64,000 bases of DNA from Campylobacter concisus (GCA_002092835.1 LVWL01000018.1:434001-498000), one strand, 5' to 3'; counted from the stretch's first letter, positions 26,636-35,857 are shown. A program made the numbers and translations. The notes: generated from the letters alone by a model not told the origin.

Positions 26636-27829
26636 ATGTTAAGCGGTATCGGCGGATTTTCTAGTGTCGCTAAAAATTTTCAACTAAATGAAAAACATAG
26701 CATAAAGAGTCAAATCATATATAAAAATGAAATCTCACAGCCGGATACGGTCGAGCACAAATTTAACGAAGTTTTAGGCTATAAAGTAGGTGCGGACGGA
26801 TATTTTACGTCCGAATTTAACGAAGCCGCAGGTATCCCAAAGGACTATAAAATCCACTCTGATACCTTAAAATCTCTCGTGAACGTAAATGATAAGGCTA
26901 TTGCATTTAATAAAATGTTTTCAAAAATCGACATAGCAAAAACCGCCCGTAATGCATATAAAATTCTCTCCCAAGTAGCGGGCGACGAGCTACTAAACTC
27001 AAAAGAGAGCTTTACTAAAGAAGACCTTGCCAAATTTCCTCAAGGATACGAATACGAGAAATCAAGTCTAAAAGTAACTAAAGTAAATAAAAACATCTAC
27101 GACTATGCGTCGGCACGTAGCGCCTTTGACGATAAGTCCGGGAAAACCAATATGGAAACGCTATTTTTTAATAGCTCATATCATGCGTTAACAACAACGC
27201 CGCAATATAAGCCGTCAACCAATATCTTTGATAACAATAACGGCGGCAAAGAGAGCGAAAACGTGAGCGTGTTTATAAATCCTCACGGCGAAAGATACGC
27301 TAACCCTGACGGTAGTATAACCAAAGGAGGCTTGATAGCAGCCGTAATAAACTCAAATTTAGACGTACGAGAGGGCGAAACTACGGTTTGGGGAAAGATG
27401 CAAGGTTATGACAAAAGCATAAGCGGCAAAGAATACAGACAAAAGCTGGACGCCTTTATTGATTCGCGAAACATCTACGGCATCAAAGGAAGCGAGCTTG
27501 ACGGGCTTAGCAAGGATTACCGAGAATATGTACTAACGTTTCAAAAAATGCAAGAGTCGCTTTTACCCGGTAGCACTGCCTTAAGCGGCAACTCTAACGT
27601 TACTTCCGACGGCAAAGAATCAAAAAGCCTCTTTGAAATAATGCAAGAGGATATGAAAGAGGCGCAAAAACGCCTAGAAAAGCTAACCAGGCAAGAAAAG
27701 CTAACGCAAAAGATGCTGGATAAAAACAGAAAATACGACAAAAAGCTAGAGCAAAACGCTAGAAAAAATTTAGAAGAACTTGAGGCGATGATGAAATTTA
27801 ACGCTAAGAGCGTGGATATAAAGGCTTAA
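26636..27829 (+). CDS. Putative flagellum-dependent secreted protein (Cj0814-like)
   Basis: A 397-residue hydrophilic protein without a Sec signal peptide. The stretch GYKVGADGYFTSEFNEAAGIPKDYKIHS (residues about 47-75) is one I associate with the Campylobacter Cj0814 family of proteins exported through the flagellar system; this link is from memory. The C-terminal 90 residues are a likely coiled coil rich in Lys, Glu and Gln. Of two adjacent ATGs, the second (26636) has the better spacing from AAGGA. A sigma-28-like promoter lies upstream. Codons are richer in G+C than the neighbours. Confidence 0.7.
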   Translation: MLSGIGGFSSVAKNFQLNEKHSIKSQIIYKNEISQPDTVEHKFNEVLGYKVGADGYFTSEFNEAAGIPKDYKIHSDTLKSLVNVNDKAIAFNKMFSKIDIAKTARNAYKILSQVAGDELLNSKESFTKEDLAKFPQGYEYEKSSLKVTKVNKNIYDYASARSAFDDKSGKTNMETLFFNSSYHALTTTPQYKPSTNIFDNNNGGKESENVSVFINPHGERYANPDGSITKGGLIAAVINSNLDVREGETTVWGKMQGYDKSISGKEYRQKLDAFIDSRNIYGIKGSELDGLSKDYREYVLTFQKMQESLLPGSTALSGNSNVTSDGKESKSLFEIMQEDMKEAQKRLEKLTRQEKLTQKMLDKNRKYDKKLEQNARKNLEELEAMMKFNAKSVDIKA

Positions 27830-27839
27830 AAGGATTAAT

Positions 27840-27992
27840 ATGATAAACGGCGTAAACGGATTTAACGCAAACGTAAATTATGATTTTAGTAGCGCTCACG
27901 GGCAAAATTTAAAAGCGCGCGAGGAAAAGGAGGCGGATATAATGGGGCTTTTAAGAAAATTCAGTAAAATTGGGCTTAATGTAAAAGCCTAA
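27840..27992 (+). CDS. Small protein, 50 residues, companion of the secreted protein
   Basis: An open frame of 50 codons starting with ATG after AAAGGA, 10 bases behind the preceding gene. Its first residues (MINGVNGF) resemble the start of the upstream protein (MLSGIGGF), and its end (LNVKA) resembles that protein's end (VDIKA). This similarity at both termini suggests a shared export signal or a common origin. It is too short for family assignment. The ybgC start follows after 9 bases, with AAGGAG directly after this gene's stop. Confidence 0.55.
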   Translation: MINGVNGFNANVNYDFSSAHGQNLKAREEKEADIMGLLRKFSKIGLNVKA

Positions 27993-28001
27993 GGAGCGGC
28001 C

Positions 28002-28391
28002 TTGAAAATACGAATCTACTACGAAGATACCGATGCTGGTGGCATAGTCTACCATACAAACTACATAAAATTTTGTGAGCGAGCTAGAAGTGAAGCATTT
28101 TTTAAGGCTGGGCTAAATTTCACAAAAGAGAGCGGATATTTTGTGGTTTCGTCGCTTGAGGCTAAATTTATAGCTTCTGCTGTGCTTGGCGATGAAGTAT
28201 TTGTTAGAACCAAAATTTTAGAGCTTAAAAAAGCTAGTCTTGTTTTGGAGCAAGAAATTTATAAATTTGATGACAAAAATGCCGAAAAGCTACTTTTTAG
28301 AGCGACGATTACGTTAGCCTTTATGAAAGAAGAAAAGCTTACTAAGATAAATGACGAGATAAAGAAATTTTTGGAGAATTTTAAATTTTAA
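28002..28391 (+). CDS. ybgC: YbgC-type acyl-CoA thioesterase
   Basis: A 129-residue hot-dog-fold thioesterase. The family signature YYEDTDAGGIVYHTNYIKF at residues 6-24 includes the catalytic Asp. The start is TTG with AAGGAG upstream. YbgC proteins hydrolyse acyl-CoA and are often linked to the Tol-Pal envelope system; no tol genes are visible here. The same gene lies near the UDG-like and rpmH genes in C. jejuni, as I recall. Confidence 0.92.
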   Translation: MKIRIYYEDTDAGGIVYHTNYIKFCERARSEAFFKAGLNFTKESGYFVVSSLEAKFIASAVLGDEVFVRTKILELKKASLVLEQEIYKFDDKNAEKLLFRATITLAFMKEEKLTKINDEIKKFLENFKF

Positions 28392-28394
28392 ATC

Positions 28395-28426
28395 GTGGCT
28401 AAGTTTAGAAATTTAACTTTAGCCAC
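28395..28426. terminator. Bidirectional terminator between ybgC and the periplasmic protein gene
   Basis: GTGGCTAAGTT and AACTTTAGCCAC form an imperfect stem (one bulged base) with a 9-base loop in the 44-base convergent gap, followed by a T-rich stretch on the + strand. Confidence 0.55.
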
Positions 28427-28435
28427 TTTGTGCTT

Positions 28436-29686
28436 TTACATCGAGCTATTTTGATCGAGCAAAATTTCTTGATTTGCTTCGTCAAAGTGGTCGCCTTTTG
28501 CGTTATAAATTTTAACTCCATATAAGACTTGAGAGTTTTCAACTCTTTCGGTAAAAATTCTATCAGCGCTTTTATCTATAAAATTTGTATATATATACTC
28601 GGCGCCAAAAGCACTTGAATAGCCGATTTGCGAATATCTAAAATCTACATCAAAAAGATCACCAAGCCCCAAAAATAAGTCGTTAACAGGATTTAATGAG
28701 TTTGCGATAAAAAGATTTTGTCTATCTCTTTGCGCGATGGCATTAAAAATATTTGGCAAAAAATTTATCTGTGTGCTTAAAAGTGCGTATGGCTTTATCT
28801 CAAAGCCTCTCATCTGCGTTGCTACAAGAGAAGCTTTGACGATTGGGATGTTTAAAAATATACTTGCATCATTAAACTTGGATTTTTTGCTTAAAGTATC
28901 ATTTAAATTTATATCTTTGCCTACGATAGAGGCTTCATGATAATCGCTACTTTGCATGCGGACATATTCATTTAGCTTTTGCCCTAATGAACTACCATCA
29001 TCAAATGCAACTATTTTTTCGTTCGAGTAAGCTAGCAAAGCTGAAATTTGGTCTTTATAATCAATGCCACCAAAGATCAAATTTGGTTTTGGATTTATAA
29101 TAAAAGAGCTATGAACGCTTGGAATGTAGATAAGCTCATTTGATAGAACTAGCGAATTTATAATGTTTGCACCATTTGATGTAAGGGCTGCGATAAAATA
29201 ATTAAAGCCTTGGGCTCTAGCCGTTTGCATAGCATTTGTAAGACTTAGTGGGCTTTCATCGTTGCTATTTATAAATTTGATCTCGATATCCGCATCTTGC
29301 TTTAAGACATAGCTTAAGACCGCATTTGATACAACATTTGCATAAGATTTTATAATCTTTTGTGGGATGATTACAGCGATTTTACCGCTTTTATTAACTT
29401 TTAAAATAGCTTCACCACCAAGAGAGATATAAAGCTCTAAAAGAGCGTTATCGTCTATTTTTGCTGGCTCAAATCTCGCCATAAAACTAGCCAGTAAATC
29501 AGACTTAATAAGCTCATTTAAGCAGGCATTATCACAAAATTCTGGTTCTAAATTTATATAAGTAATCTTTGCTGGAGGTATGCTTGATAGACTTTGATTT
29601 TTTGTAATATTACTCTCAAAGTTTATCTCATCTTGCGATGCAAAAATAGTCGAAAAAATGGCTAAAAAAAGTAAAATTTTTCTCAT
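28436..29686 (-). CDS. Periplasmic protein with ligand-binding-like (LppC/type I PBP) pattern
   Basis: A 416-residue protein with a cleavable signal peptide (about residues 1-16, ending at IFAS). The middle part (IAVIIPQK...VVSNAVLSYV...AMQTARAQGFNYFIAALTSNGA) looks like the type I periplasmic-binding-protein fold, as in LppC/LpoA or Leu/Ile/Val-binding proteins. LpoA activates penicillin-binding proteins, but the similarity is too loose to claim that role. It overlaps the upstream UDG-like gene by four bases on the minus strand. C. jejuni has a periplasmic protein gene in the same place. Confidence 0.7.
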   Translation of the reverse strand: MRKILLFLAIFSTIFASQDEINFESNITKNQSLSSIPPAKITYINLEPEFCDNACLNELIKSDLLASFMARFEPAKIDDNALLELYISLGGEAILKVNKSGKIAVIIPQKIIKSYANVVSNAVLSYVLKQDADIEIKFINSNDESPLSLTNAMQTARAQGFNYFIAALTSNGANIINSLVLSNELIYIPSVHSSFIINPKPNLIFGGIDYKDQISALLAYSNEKIVAFDDGSSLGQKLNEYVRMQSSDYHEASIVGKDINLNDTLSKKSKFNDASIFLNIPIVKASLVATQMRGFEIKPYALLSTQINFLPNIFNAIAQRDRQNLFIANSLNPVNDLFLGLGDLFDVDFRYSQIGYSSAFGAEYIYTNFIDKSADRIFTERVENSQVLYGVKIYNAKGDHFDEANQEILLDQNSSM

Positions 29687-30336
29687 ATCACTCCTTTGAT
29701 CTTTCTTAAATCATCTATAAAAATATTTTCAAAACTAGGATTTTTGCTGATCCACTCTGGTGAAAACGTTGGTAAAATAAGGCTATTTTCATTTTTTAAA
29801 ATACTACCTCTTATGCTTGAAAATCCACCTTTTAATAATAAATTTGGATATAAATGCATAAAAGCTTTTTCCCCTAAAGTCACGATTATCTTTGGTTTTA
29901 TCAGCCTAATCTCTTCAAATAAATAAGGACGACAAAGCTCAATAGAACGGCTTAAAATCGGACTTTTATCATCATTTTGTGAAATTTCACACCGAAGTAG
30001 AGAACTTATATAAATTTCTTTTATATCTAAATTTAAACTTTTTTCTATGGCATTTTCTAAAAAAATTTTACTATTATTTTCATAAGAGCCACTTTTTTTA
30101 GAAAATAATATAAACATGATTTTGCTATTTTCATTGCCGATGCCAGCTGTTACGCCTTTTGAGTTATTTCGTAAAGAGCAAAGAGAACATTTTTTTATCT
30201 CACGGTTTAGCTCATCAATATTGTTGTAATCATGATAATTGCTTAGACTAAGAAAATTTTTATCAATAAACTTATAGCCAATTAGTTTTAGGAAAAATAA
30301 TTTTTTTAAAAGCCTATTGTCTTTATTAAAATTCAT
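29683..30336 (-). CDS. Degenerate family-4 uracil-DNA-glycosylase-like protein
   Basis: A 217-residue protein with the iron-sulfur pattern of family 4 UDG: Cys50-x2-Cys53, then Cys116 and Cys135 in RCEISQ...SIELCRPYL, matching the family's KCRPP...CRPYL. The catalytic motifs are not intact: motif A (usually GEAPG) reads FILFSKKSG (residues 75-83), and the usual HP near the end reads SPEW (192-195). It may bind DNA through the fold but probably does not remove uracil. Co-transcribed with the periplasmic protein. Confidence 0.75.
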   Translation of the reverse strand: MNFNKDNRLLKKLFFLKLIGYKFIDKNFLSLSNYHDYNNIDELNREIKKCSLCSLRNNSKGVTAGIGNENSKIMFILFSKKSGSYENNSKIFLENAIEKSLNLDIKEIYISSLLRCEISQNDDKSPILSRSIELCRPYLFEEIRLIKPKIIVTLGEKAFMHLYPNLLLKGGFSSIRGSILKNENSLILPTFSPEWISKNPSFENIFIDDLRKIKGVI

Positions 30337-30421
30337 TTTTGGATTATAACTTGATTTGCTTAAAGTTTGAGTTATGGCTTTTTAAGCTAAGTTATTCAAA
30401 GGAATTTAAGTATTGCTTTGA

Positions 30422-30427
30422 TAAAAT
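30422..30427 (+). promoter_or_regulatory. Candidate -10 box for the rpmH operon
   Basis: TAAAAT within TTTGATAAAATCCC, 31 bases before the rpmH ATG. Placement fits a strong ribosomal-protein promoter; the match to TATAAT is imperfect. Confidence 0.4.
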
Positions 30428-30458
30428 CCCACTTTTTATATTAACTTTAAGGATAGAA

Positions 30459-30593
30459 ATGAAAAGGACTTATCAACCTCATAAAACCCCTAAAAAACGC
30501 ACTCACGGCTTTCGCTTAAGAATGAAAACTAAAAATGGCCGAAAAGTAATAAACGCTAGACGTGCCAAAGGTAGAAAAAGATTGGCTGCTTAG
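30459..30593 (+). CDS. rpmH: 50S ribosomal protein L34
   Basis: A 44-residue, very basic ribosomal protein: [19 protein letters not shown] at the start and the [16 protein letters not shown] end are diagnostic. I chose the ATG at 30459, preceded by AAGGAT, because it gives exactly the normal protein; an in-frame ATG 120 bases upstream would add an unrelated tail. First gene of rpmH-rnpA-yidD-yidC-jag-mnmE. Confidence 0.97.
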   Translation: MKRTYQPHKTPKKRTHGFRLRMKTKNGRKVINARRAKGRKRLAA

Positions 30594-30916
30594 CTGGTTT
30601 TGAGTCGTTAAGCGGCTCAAAAGAATTCTCTCAAGTTTATAAAGAGGCTAGCAAGTGGCATTGTGATGCTTGCATTGTTTTTTATAAACCAACAAATGAA
30701 AAAAAAATAGCAGTAGTTGCTAGTAAAAAAGTAGGAAAAGCGGTAGTTAGAAATAGAGCTAAAAGACTTTTGAGAGCCGCTTTTTTTAACATTTCTAGTG
30801 AATTAAAAGATGGCACATATATTATGATCGCAAAAAATGGAATTACAGAAATTTCATTTGAAAAAATTTGTAAAAATTTAAGTTGGTCTACAAAAAAAAT
30901 GGGATGTTTAAAATGA
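30581..30916 (+). CDS. rnpA: Ribonuclease P protein component, unusual start
   Basis: RnpA is the protein subunit of RNase P, which trims tRNA 5' ends. The frame contains the diagnostic [23 protein letters not shown] and a C-terminus ending KKMGCLK. Upstream, the frame runs back to a TAG at 30572-30574 and has no ATG, GTG or TTG. Homologous protein begins near [11 protein letters not shown], just after the rpmH stop. I use ATT at 30581, with AAAGG 9 bases before it, as the best candidate; the true start could be elsewhere, or a base may be missing in the assembly. The stop overlaps yidD (ATGA). Confidence 0.8.
   Translation: MGCLAGFESLSGSKEFSQVYKEASKWHCDACIVFYKPTNEKKIAVVASKKVGKAVVRNRAKRLLRAAFFNISSELKDGTYIMIAKNGITEISFEKICKNLSWSTKKMGCLK
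30598..30622 (+). promoter_or_regulatory. Strong hairpin over the first rnpA codons
   Basis: TTTTGAGTCG (30598-30607) and CGGCTCAAAA (30613-30622) form a 10-pair stem with one G-U pair and a 5-base loop, 5 bases after the rpmH stop. There is no T-run after it, so it is not a classical terminator. It could stabilise rpmH mRNA or damp rnpA translation. Confidence 0.55.
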
Positions 30917-31254
30917 AAAAAATTGCGATTAAAGCTATCGCTTTTTATCAAAAATATATTTCCATACTTCTACCAAAAAGCTGTCGCTATTATCCGACTT
31001 GCTCACAATACGCGATTTGGGAATTTCAAACAAATAGTTTTTTTTCTGCTTTTTTTGCAACCTTCATGCGAATTTTAAAATGTAATCAGCTTTTTAAAGG
31101 CGGTATCAACTACCCAATCATCTACAAAAAATTTAACTTATGTTTTATATCTCAAAAAAGTGATACCAGAAATGTAAATTTTTGGTTTGTCCCTTGTCAG
31201 AATAGTAAATTTTATGTCGTAAAAGTATTAGATAAATTAAAGGAAAAAAAATAA
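30913..31254 (+). CDS. yidD: Membrane protein insertion efficiency factor YidD
   Basis: A 113-residue protein carrying the YidD signature YQKYISILLPKSCRYYPTCSQYA and the KCNQLFKGGI stretch. YidD helps YidC insert membrane proteins. I chose the ATG at 30913, which overlaps the rnpA stop by four bases and gives the normal N-terminus. The C-terminal 40 residues extend beyond the core family (about 75 residues), as in other Campylobacter. Confidence 0.95.
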   Translation: MKKIAIKAIAFYQKYISILLPKSCRYYPTCSQYAIWEFQTNSFFSAFFATFMRILKCNQLFKGGINYPIIYKKFNLCFISQKSDTRNVNFWFVPCQNSKFYVVKVLDKLKEKK

Positions 31255-31255
31255 A

Positions 31256-32809
31256 ATGGAACAGATGTCTATGCAAAAAAGGTTGCTTCTTGCAGCGCTT
31301 TTATCTATTGTTTTTTTTATAGTGTATGATTTTTTTATGCCAAAAAGGGTGATACCTGAGCAAAACCAAACTGCAATGTCTCAAACAATAGATCAAAATA
31401 AAGCTCCAAATATAAATCAAAATACACCAAAATCAAATGAAAATTTGGCTTCAAATGAGATAATCGCTACTATCAAAGGTCAAAGCTACGAAGCAAAAAT
31501 AGATAAGCTAGGAAGAATTTCAAAATTCTATCTAACTGAAGAGAAGTATAAAACTGAAGATGGCAACAAAATCGAGCTTGTTTCGCAAAATCCATTGCCA
31601 CTTGAGCTTAGATTTAACGATAGTACACTAAATGCCGATGCTTTTAAGGTTGCATATAGTAGTGACGCTAGCGAGATAGATGCCAGCAGCGAGCCTAAAA
31701 CGATAAAACTTACTCAAAATTTAGATGGAGTTACAGTCACAAAAAATATCAAATTTTACCCAAATGGCAGATATGAAGTTGAAGTAAATTTAGGTAAAAG
31801 TGTTGATTATTTCATCACTCCTGGCTTTAGACCAAATATCGCGATAGATAGCTACACAGTTCATGGCGTTATGCTTAGAAACACGGATGATAGCCTAAAC
31901 ATCATAGAAGATGGTGATGCTAAAGAGGTTAAAAACTATGCAAATACCACAATAGCAGCCGCCTCTGATAGATACTATACGACGCTATTTTATTCATTTG
32001 AAAAGCCATTTAAAGTAGCTGTAGACAAAGATGCCAGCAATAATCCTATTCTTTTTGTAAAGGCAAATGATAATTTAAAATTAGGCGCATATATCGGACC
32101 AAAAGAGCATAAAATTTTAAGCTCAATGGACGAGAGACTAAATGATGTTATTGAGTATGGTTGGTTTACATTTATAGCAAAACCGATGTTTGCATTTTTA
32201 AATTTCTTGCATAACTACATTGGCAACTGGGGTTGGGCGATAGTTGTATTAACGCTTGTCATAAGGATAGTTTTATTCCCACTTACATATAAGGGCATGC
32301 TATCGATGAATAAGCTAAAAGAGCTTGCTCCAAAGGTAAAAGAGCTTCAGACAAAATATAAAGATGATAAGCAAAAAATGCAAGTTCATATGATGGAGCT
32401 TTATAAAAAGCATGGCGCAAATCCAATGGGTGGATGCTTGCCAATCTTGCTTCAGATTCCGGTATTTTTTGCGATCTACCGCGTCTTATTAAATGCGATC
32501 GAGTTAAAAGGTGCTTCTTGGATACTTTGGATACACGATCTTTCAGTAATGGATCCATATTTTGTATTGCCTATTTTGATGGGTCTAACGATGTTTTTAC
32601 AGCAAAAGCTTACACCAACAACTTTTACTGATCCTATGCAAGAAAAGGTGATGAAATTTTTACCTCTTATATTTACATTTTTCTTCGTGACATTCCCAGC
32701 CGGTCTTACACTTTACTGGTTTGTAAATAACGTTTGCTCGGTTGTTCAGCAAGTGTTTGTAAATAAACTTTTTGAAAAACATAAAAAAGCTACGGAGGTA
32801 AAGGCTTAA
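31256..32809 (+). CDS. yidC: Membrane protein insertase YidC
   Basis: Inserts and folds inner-membrane proteins, alone or with SecYEG. The 517-residue protein has an N-terminal membrane segment (about 10-28), a large periplasmic domain, and the C-terminal five-helix insertase core with NWGWAIVVLTLVIRIVLFPLTYK, GANPMGGCLPILLQIPVFFAIYRVL and FVTFPAGLTLYWFVNN. Length is normal for Gram-negative YidC. AAAGGA lies upstream, and the stop shares a base with the jag start (TAATG). Confidence 0.98.
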   Translation: MEQMSMQKRLLLAALLSIVFFIVYDFFMPKRVIPEQNQTAMSQTIDQNKAPNINQNTPKSNENLASNEIIATIKGQSYEAKIDKLGRISKFYLTEEKYKTEDGNKIELVSQNPLPLELRFNDSTLNADAFKVAYSSDASEIDASSEPKTIKLTQNLDGVTVTKNIKFYPNGRYEVEVNLGKSVDYFITPGFRPNIAIDSYTVHGVMLRNTDDSLNIIEDGDAKEVKNYANTTIAAASDRYYTTLFYSFEKPFKVAVDKDASNNPILFVKANDNLKLGAYIGPKEHKILSSMDERLNDVIEYGWFTFIAKPMFAFLNFLHNYIGNWGWAIVVLTLVIRIVLFPLTYKGMLSMNKLKELAPKVKELQTKYKDDKQKMQVHMMELYKKHGANPMGGCLPILLQIPVFFAIYRVLLNAIELKGASWILWIHDLSVMDPYFVLPILMGLTMFLQQKLTPTTFTDPMQEKVMKFLPLIFTFFFVTFPAGLTLYWFVNNVCSVVQQVFVNKLFEKHKKATEVKA

Positions 32810-33870
32810 TGAAAATAGAAGCAAATACCCTTCAAGAGGCATTTCAAAAGGCAGCTGAGCAGCTTAACTGCTCAGTAACTCAGCTTGATATAAAAGTTTT
32901 ACAGCATCCAAGCAGTGGTTTTTTTGGATTTTTTAAAAGAAGTGCGATCATTGAAGCAAATTTAGAAAATCAGCCAAAACCACAACATAAACCAAAAAAT
33001 GATAGAAATTTTGCTAAAAAAAATGATGAGAACGAGGCTATAAAAGAAGATAAAAAGCAAGCTAAAAAACACGATCATAATGATAAAAAGCGAGGCTCTA
33101 AAAAACATAGAGATGAAAAAAGCGAAACTAAATTTGAGCAAAAAGAACATAAAAATGAAAAGTCAAATTTAAGTGAAAAAAATGAAGCTCTAGCTAAAGA
33201 TGCATTTGCTCAAAAGAGTGAAGAAGAAGCTGAACCAGGATATGTGATAAAGAGACTTGATGAGCCAAAAGAAATAAAGGAGCCACAAGCTAGCAAAAAT
33301 GCTCCTAAAAATATTTTAGATAATTCTATTATTGAAAATTTTAATCAAACTGATGAAGAGAGTGCGGCTCAAGCTTTGCAAAAAGAAAAAAAAGAAAAAG
33401 CAACAATCGACTTTGATAAAATTTTACCTGAGATCAAAGATGGCATGAACCGTCTTTTTAAGGCAAGTTGTTTTGATATTAGTAAAATTGAAGTTAGCAA
33501 ATTTGACGATGAAACTGTGCTTATAGAGCTTGATGGAGCTGACGCGGCTCTACTTATAGGTAAAGAAGGTTATAGATATAAAGCGATATCTTACATGCTT
33601 TATAACTGGTTAAACTCAAAATACAACCTTGCTATCCGCCTTGAGATCGCACAATTTTTACAAAATCAAGAAGCGATGATGGATCAGTATCTAAATGGCG
33701 TGATCGAGCGTGTGCAAAATAGCGGTAGAGCCCAGACGAAGCCACTTGATGGGGTTTTGGTTAAGATCGCACTTGAAAAACTTCGCGAGAAATTTCCGGA
33801 TAAATATGTCGGCATAAAAAGCGGCAATGACGGTAAATTTGTCGTTGTAAATGACTTTTTCAAAAAATGA
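32809..33870 (+). CDS. jag: Jag/KhpB-like RNA-binding protein
   Basis: A 353-residue protein with an N-terminal Jag domain (1-50, [35 protein letters not shown]), a long Lys/Glu-rich low-complexity linker (about 55-195), a KH domain around [16 protein letters not shown] (about 245-270) and a C-terminal R3H-like region with [14 protein letters not shown]. Jag proteins bind RNA and are linked to cell-envelope control in other bacteria. Between yidC (1-base overlap) and mnmE (ATGA overlap), its usual place. Confidence 0.93.
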   Translation: MKIEANTLQEAFQKAAEQLNCSVTQLDIKVLQHPSSGFFGFFKRSAIIEANLENQPKPQHKPKNDRNFAKKNDENEAIKEDKKQAKKHDHNDKKRGSKKHRDEKSETKFEQKEHKNEKSNLSEKNEALAKDAFAQKSEEEAEPGYVIKRLDEPKEIKEPQASKNAPKNILDNSIIENFNQTDEESAAQALQKEKKEKATIDFDKILPEIKDGMNRLFKASCFDISKIEVSKFDDETVLIELDGADAALLIGKEGYRYKAISYMLYNWLNSKYNLAIRLEIAQFLQNQEAMMDQYLNGVIERVQNSGRAQTKPLDGVLVKIALEKLREKFPDKYVGIKSGNDGKFVVVNDFFKK

Positions 33871-35192
33871 GTGAGACCATTGCAGCCCTTGCCACAGCTT
33901 ATGGCATCGGCTCAGTTTCTATCGTAAGGCTTAGCGGCAAGGACGCCCTAGCCATCTCTTTAAAACTCCTTAAACTTTCAAATTTAGAGCCAAGATATGC
34001 AAAACTAGCCAAAATCTACTCCCTTGATGATGAAATTTTAGATGAAAGTATTGTTATATATTTTAAAGCTCCAGCAAGCTTTACAGGCGAGGATATCGTC
34101 GAATTTCAAACTCATGGTGGCGTTATGGTGAGTGAGAGAATTTTAAACGAGCTAATAAGAGCTGGTGCTAGGCTTGCTATGCCAGGTGAGTTTAGCAAGC
34201 GAGCATTTTTAAATGGCAAGATGGATCTAGCCAAGGCCGAGGCTATGCAAGGGCTCATCACTTCAAAAAGTGAGATCGCTGCTAAAATTTTGACCCGCCA
34301 GATGCAGGGCGATCTTAGTAAATTTGTAGGCGAGATCAGAAGCGAAGTGGTCAAAACTCTTGCCTTTGTGGAGACGATGATTGACTATGCTGATGATGAT
34401 TTGCCTGCAAATTTACTAGAGCAGACTAAACAGATGCTTTTAAAAAATAGTGAGAAACTAGAGCGCATAGCCACACTTAGTGAGCAAAGAAGAGGGCTAA
34501 TTGATGGCTTTAAGATCGCCATCGTTGGTAAGCCAAATGTTGGCAAAAGCTCTATTTTAAACTCATTTTTGGCTTACGAGAGAGCGATTGTAAGTGATGA
34601 AGCAGGCACGACCAGAGATAGAATAGAAGAAAATTTTAAGATAGGTTCACATTTGGTTCGTATAATAGATACCGCTGGCATAAGAAAAAATGCTGGAAGG
34701 ATCGAGCAAATCGGCATAAACTACTCAATCTCTGCCATAAACGAAGCTGACATTATCCTGGCTGTCTTTGACGGCTCAAATCCAAGTGATGAGCAAGACA
34801 AAGAGATAATTAATCTCGTTTCAAACTCAAACAAAAAAGCCTTTTTTATCTTAAACAAAAGCGATCTTGCATTTAAATTTGACATAGAGCTAGAGGGTGC
34901 TATCAAAATTTCAGCAAAAAATGATACGAGCATAGTTTTAAAAGAGCTTGAAGCTTATCTTAAGACACAGGATACTGATGAGATCATGCTAAGCTCAAAC
35001 CGCCAAATTTTAAGCTGTAAAGAGGCTAGTGAGGCTTTAAAAAGAGCCTTTTTAAGACTCAGCGAAGAGGAGCTAGAAATTTTTGCTTATGAGCTAAATA
35101 GTGCGATAAAGGCGCTTGCAAGCATCACAAAGCCATTTGAGAGAAGTGAAATTTTAGACGAGATGTTTAGCCATTTTTGTTTAGGAAAATGA
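33867..35192 (+). CDS. mnmE: tRNA uridine-34 modification GTPase MnmE
   Basis: With MnmG, installs the cmnm5 group at the wobble uridine of several tRNAs. The 441-residue protein has the N-terminal formyl-THF-binding domain ([21 protein letters not shown]), a helical domain, a G domain with Walker [10 protein letters not shown] near residue 221, DEAGTTRD and DTAGIR, and the C-terminal Cys motif ending HFCLGK. Length is normal. Last gene of the rpmH operon. Confidence 0.97.
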   Translation: MSETIAALATAYGIGSVSIVRLSGKDALAISLKLLKLSNLEPRYAKLAKIYSLDDEILDESIVIYFKAPASFTGEDIVEFQTHGGVMVSERILNELIRAGARLAMPGEFSKRAFLNGKMDLAKAEAMQGLITSKSEIAAKILTRQMQGDLSKFVGEIRSEVVKTLAFVETMIDYADDDLPANLLEQTKQMLLKNSEKLERIATLSEQRRGLIDGFKIAIVGKPNVGKSSILNSFLAYERAIVSDEAGTTRDRIEENFKIGSHLVRIIDTAGIRKNAGRIEQIGINYSISAINEADIILAVFDGSNPSDEQDKEIINLVSNSNKKAFFILNKSDLAFKFDIELEGAIKISAKNDTSIVLKELEAYLKTQDTDEIMLSSNRQILSCKEASEALKRAFLRLSEEELEIFAYELNSAIKALASITKPFERSEILDEMFSHFCLGK

Positions 35193-35234
35193 TAGTTTTT
35201 TTGGTTAAAATTTTCGTTTTTTAAAGGAGATACG

Positions 35235-35822
35235 ATGAAAATTTTACTTATAAATGGTGGTAAAAAATTTGCCCACTCAGATGGTAGACTAAATCAAACA
35301 CTTCACGACCTTGCATGCGAGAAGCTCGCAAAAATGGGTCACGAGATAAAGCAAACCAAAATAGATCATGGCTATGATATAGAGGCTGAAGTCGATAAAT
35401 TTATATGGATGGACGCAGTAGTTTGGCAGATGCCAGCTTGGTGGATGGGTGAGTCTTGGATAGTTAAAAAATATATCGATGAGGTCTTTACCGCAGGTCA
35501 TGGCAAGCTTTATACGAGCGATGGCAGACACAGGGTCGATCCAACTAAAAACTACGGCAAGGGTGGCTTGCTAAATGGCAAGAATTTTATGCTAAGCCTT
35601 ACTTGGAATGCCCCAGCTGAGGCATTTAGCGATCCAAATGAGTTTTTTGATGCGCGTGGGATTGATGGGGTTTATTATCATTTCAGAAAGGCAAATGAGT
35701 TTTTGGGCATGAAGCCACTTTCATACTTTGTCTGCTACGATGTTATCAAGATGCCAGATGTGCCAAGATATCTAAAAGAGTACGAAGCGCATCTTGAAAA
35801 AGTTTTTAAAAATACGAAATAG
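35235..35822 (+). CDS. mdaB: MdaB-like NAD(P)H quinone reductase
   Basis: A 195-residue flavodoxin-fold protein of the MdaB/modulator-of-drug-activity group, which reduces quinones with two electrons and protects against oxidative stress. Visible motifs are the start KILLINGGKKFAHSDGRLNQTLHDLA, WQMPAWWMGESWIVKKYIDEVF near residue 63 and SLTWNAPAEAF near 118. AAAGGAG precedes the ATG. It stands alone after mnmE and ends before a hairpin. Confidence 0.9.
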   Translation: MKILLINGGKKFAHSDGRLNQTLHDLACEKLAKMGHEIKQTKIDHGYDIEAEVDKFIWMDAVVWQMPAWWMGESWIVKKYIDEVFTAGHGKLYTSDGRHRVDPTKNYGKGGLLNGKNFMLSLTWNAPAEAFSDPNEFFDARGIDGVYYHFRKANEFLGMKPLSYFVCYDVIKMPDVPRYLKEYEAHLEKVFKNTK

Positions 35823-35857
35823 AAATTTAAAATAGAAACAAAACTGCAAATATAAAT

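Noticed and set aside
30339-30458. In-frame upstream ATG for rpmH (longer protein)
   Set aside because: Would add a 40-residue tail unrelated to L34; the ATG at 30459 gives the exact L34 with a good ribosome site.
30689-30697. A9 run in rnpA as a phase-variation tract
   Set aside because: rnpA is essential and the run falls in a Lys/Glu segment; no sign of switching from sequence alone.
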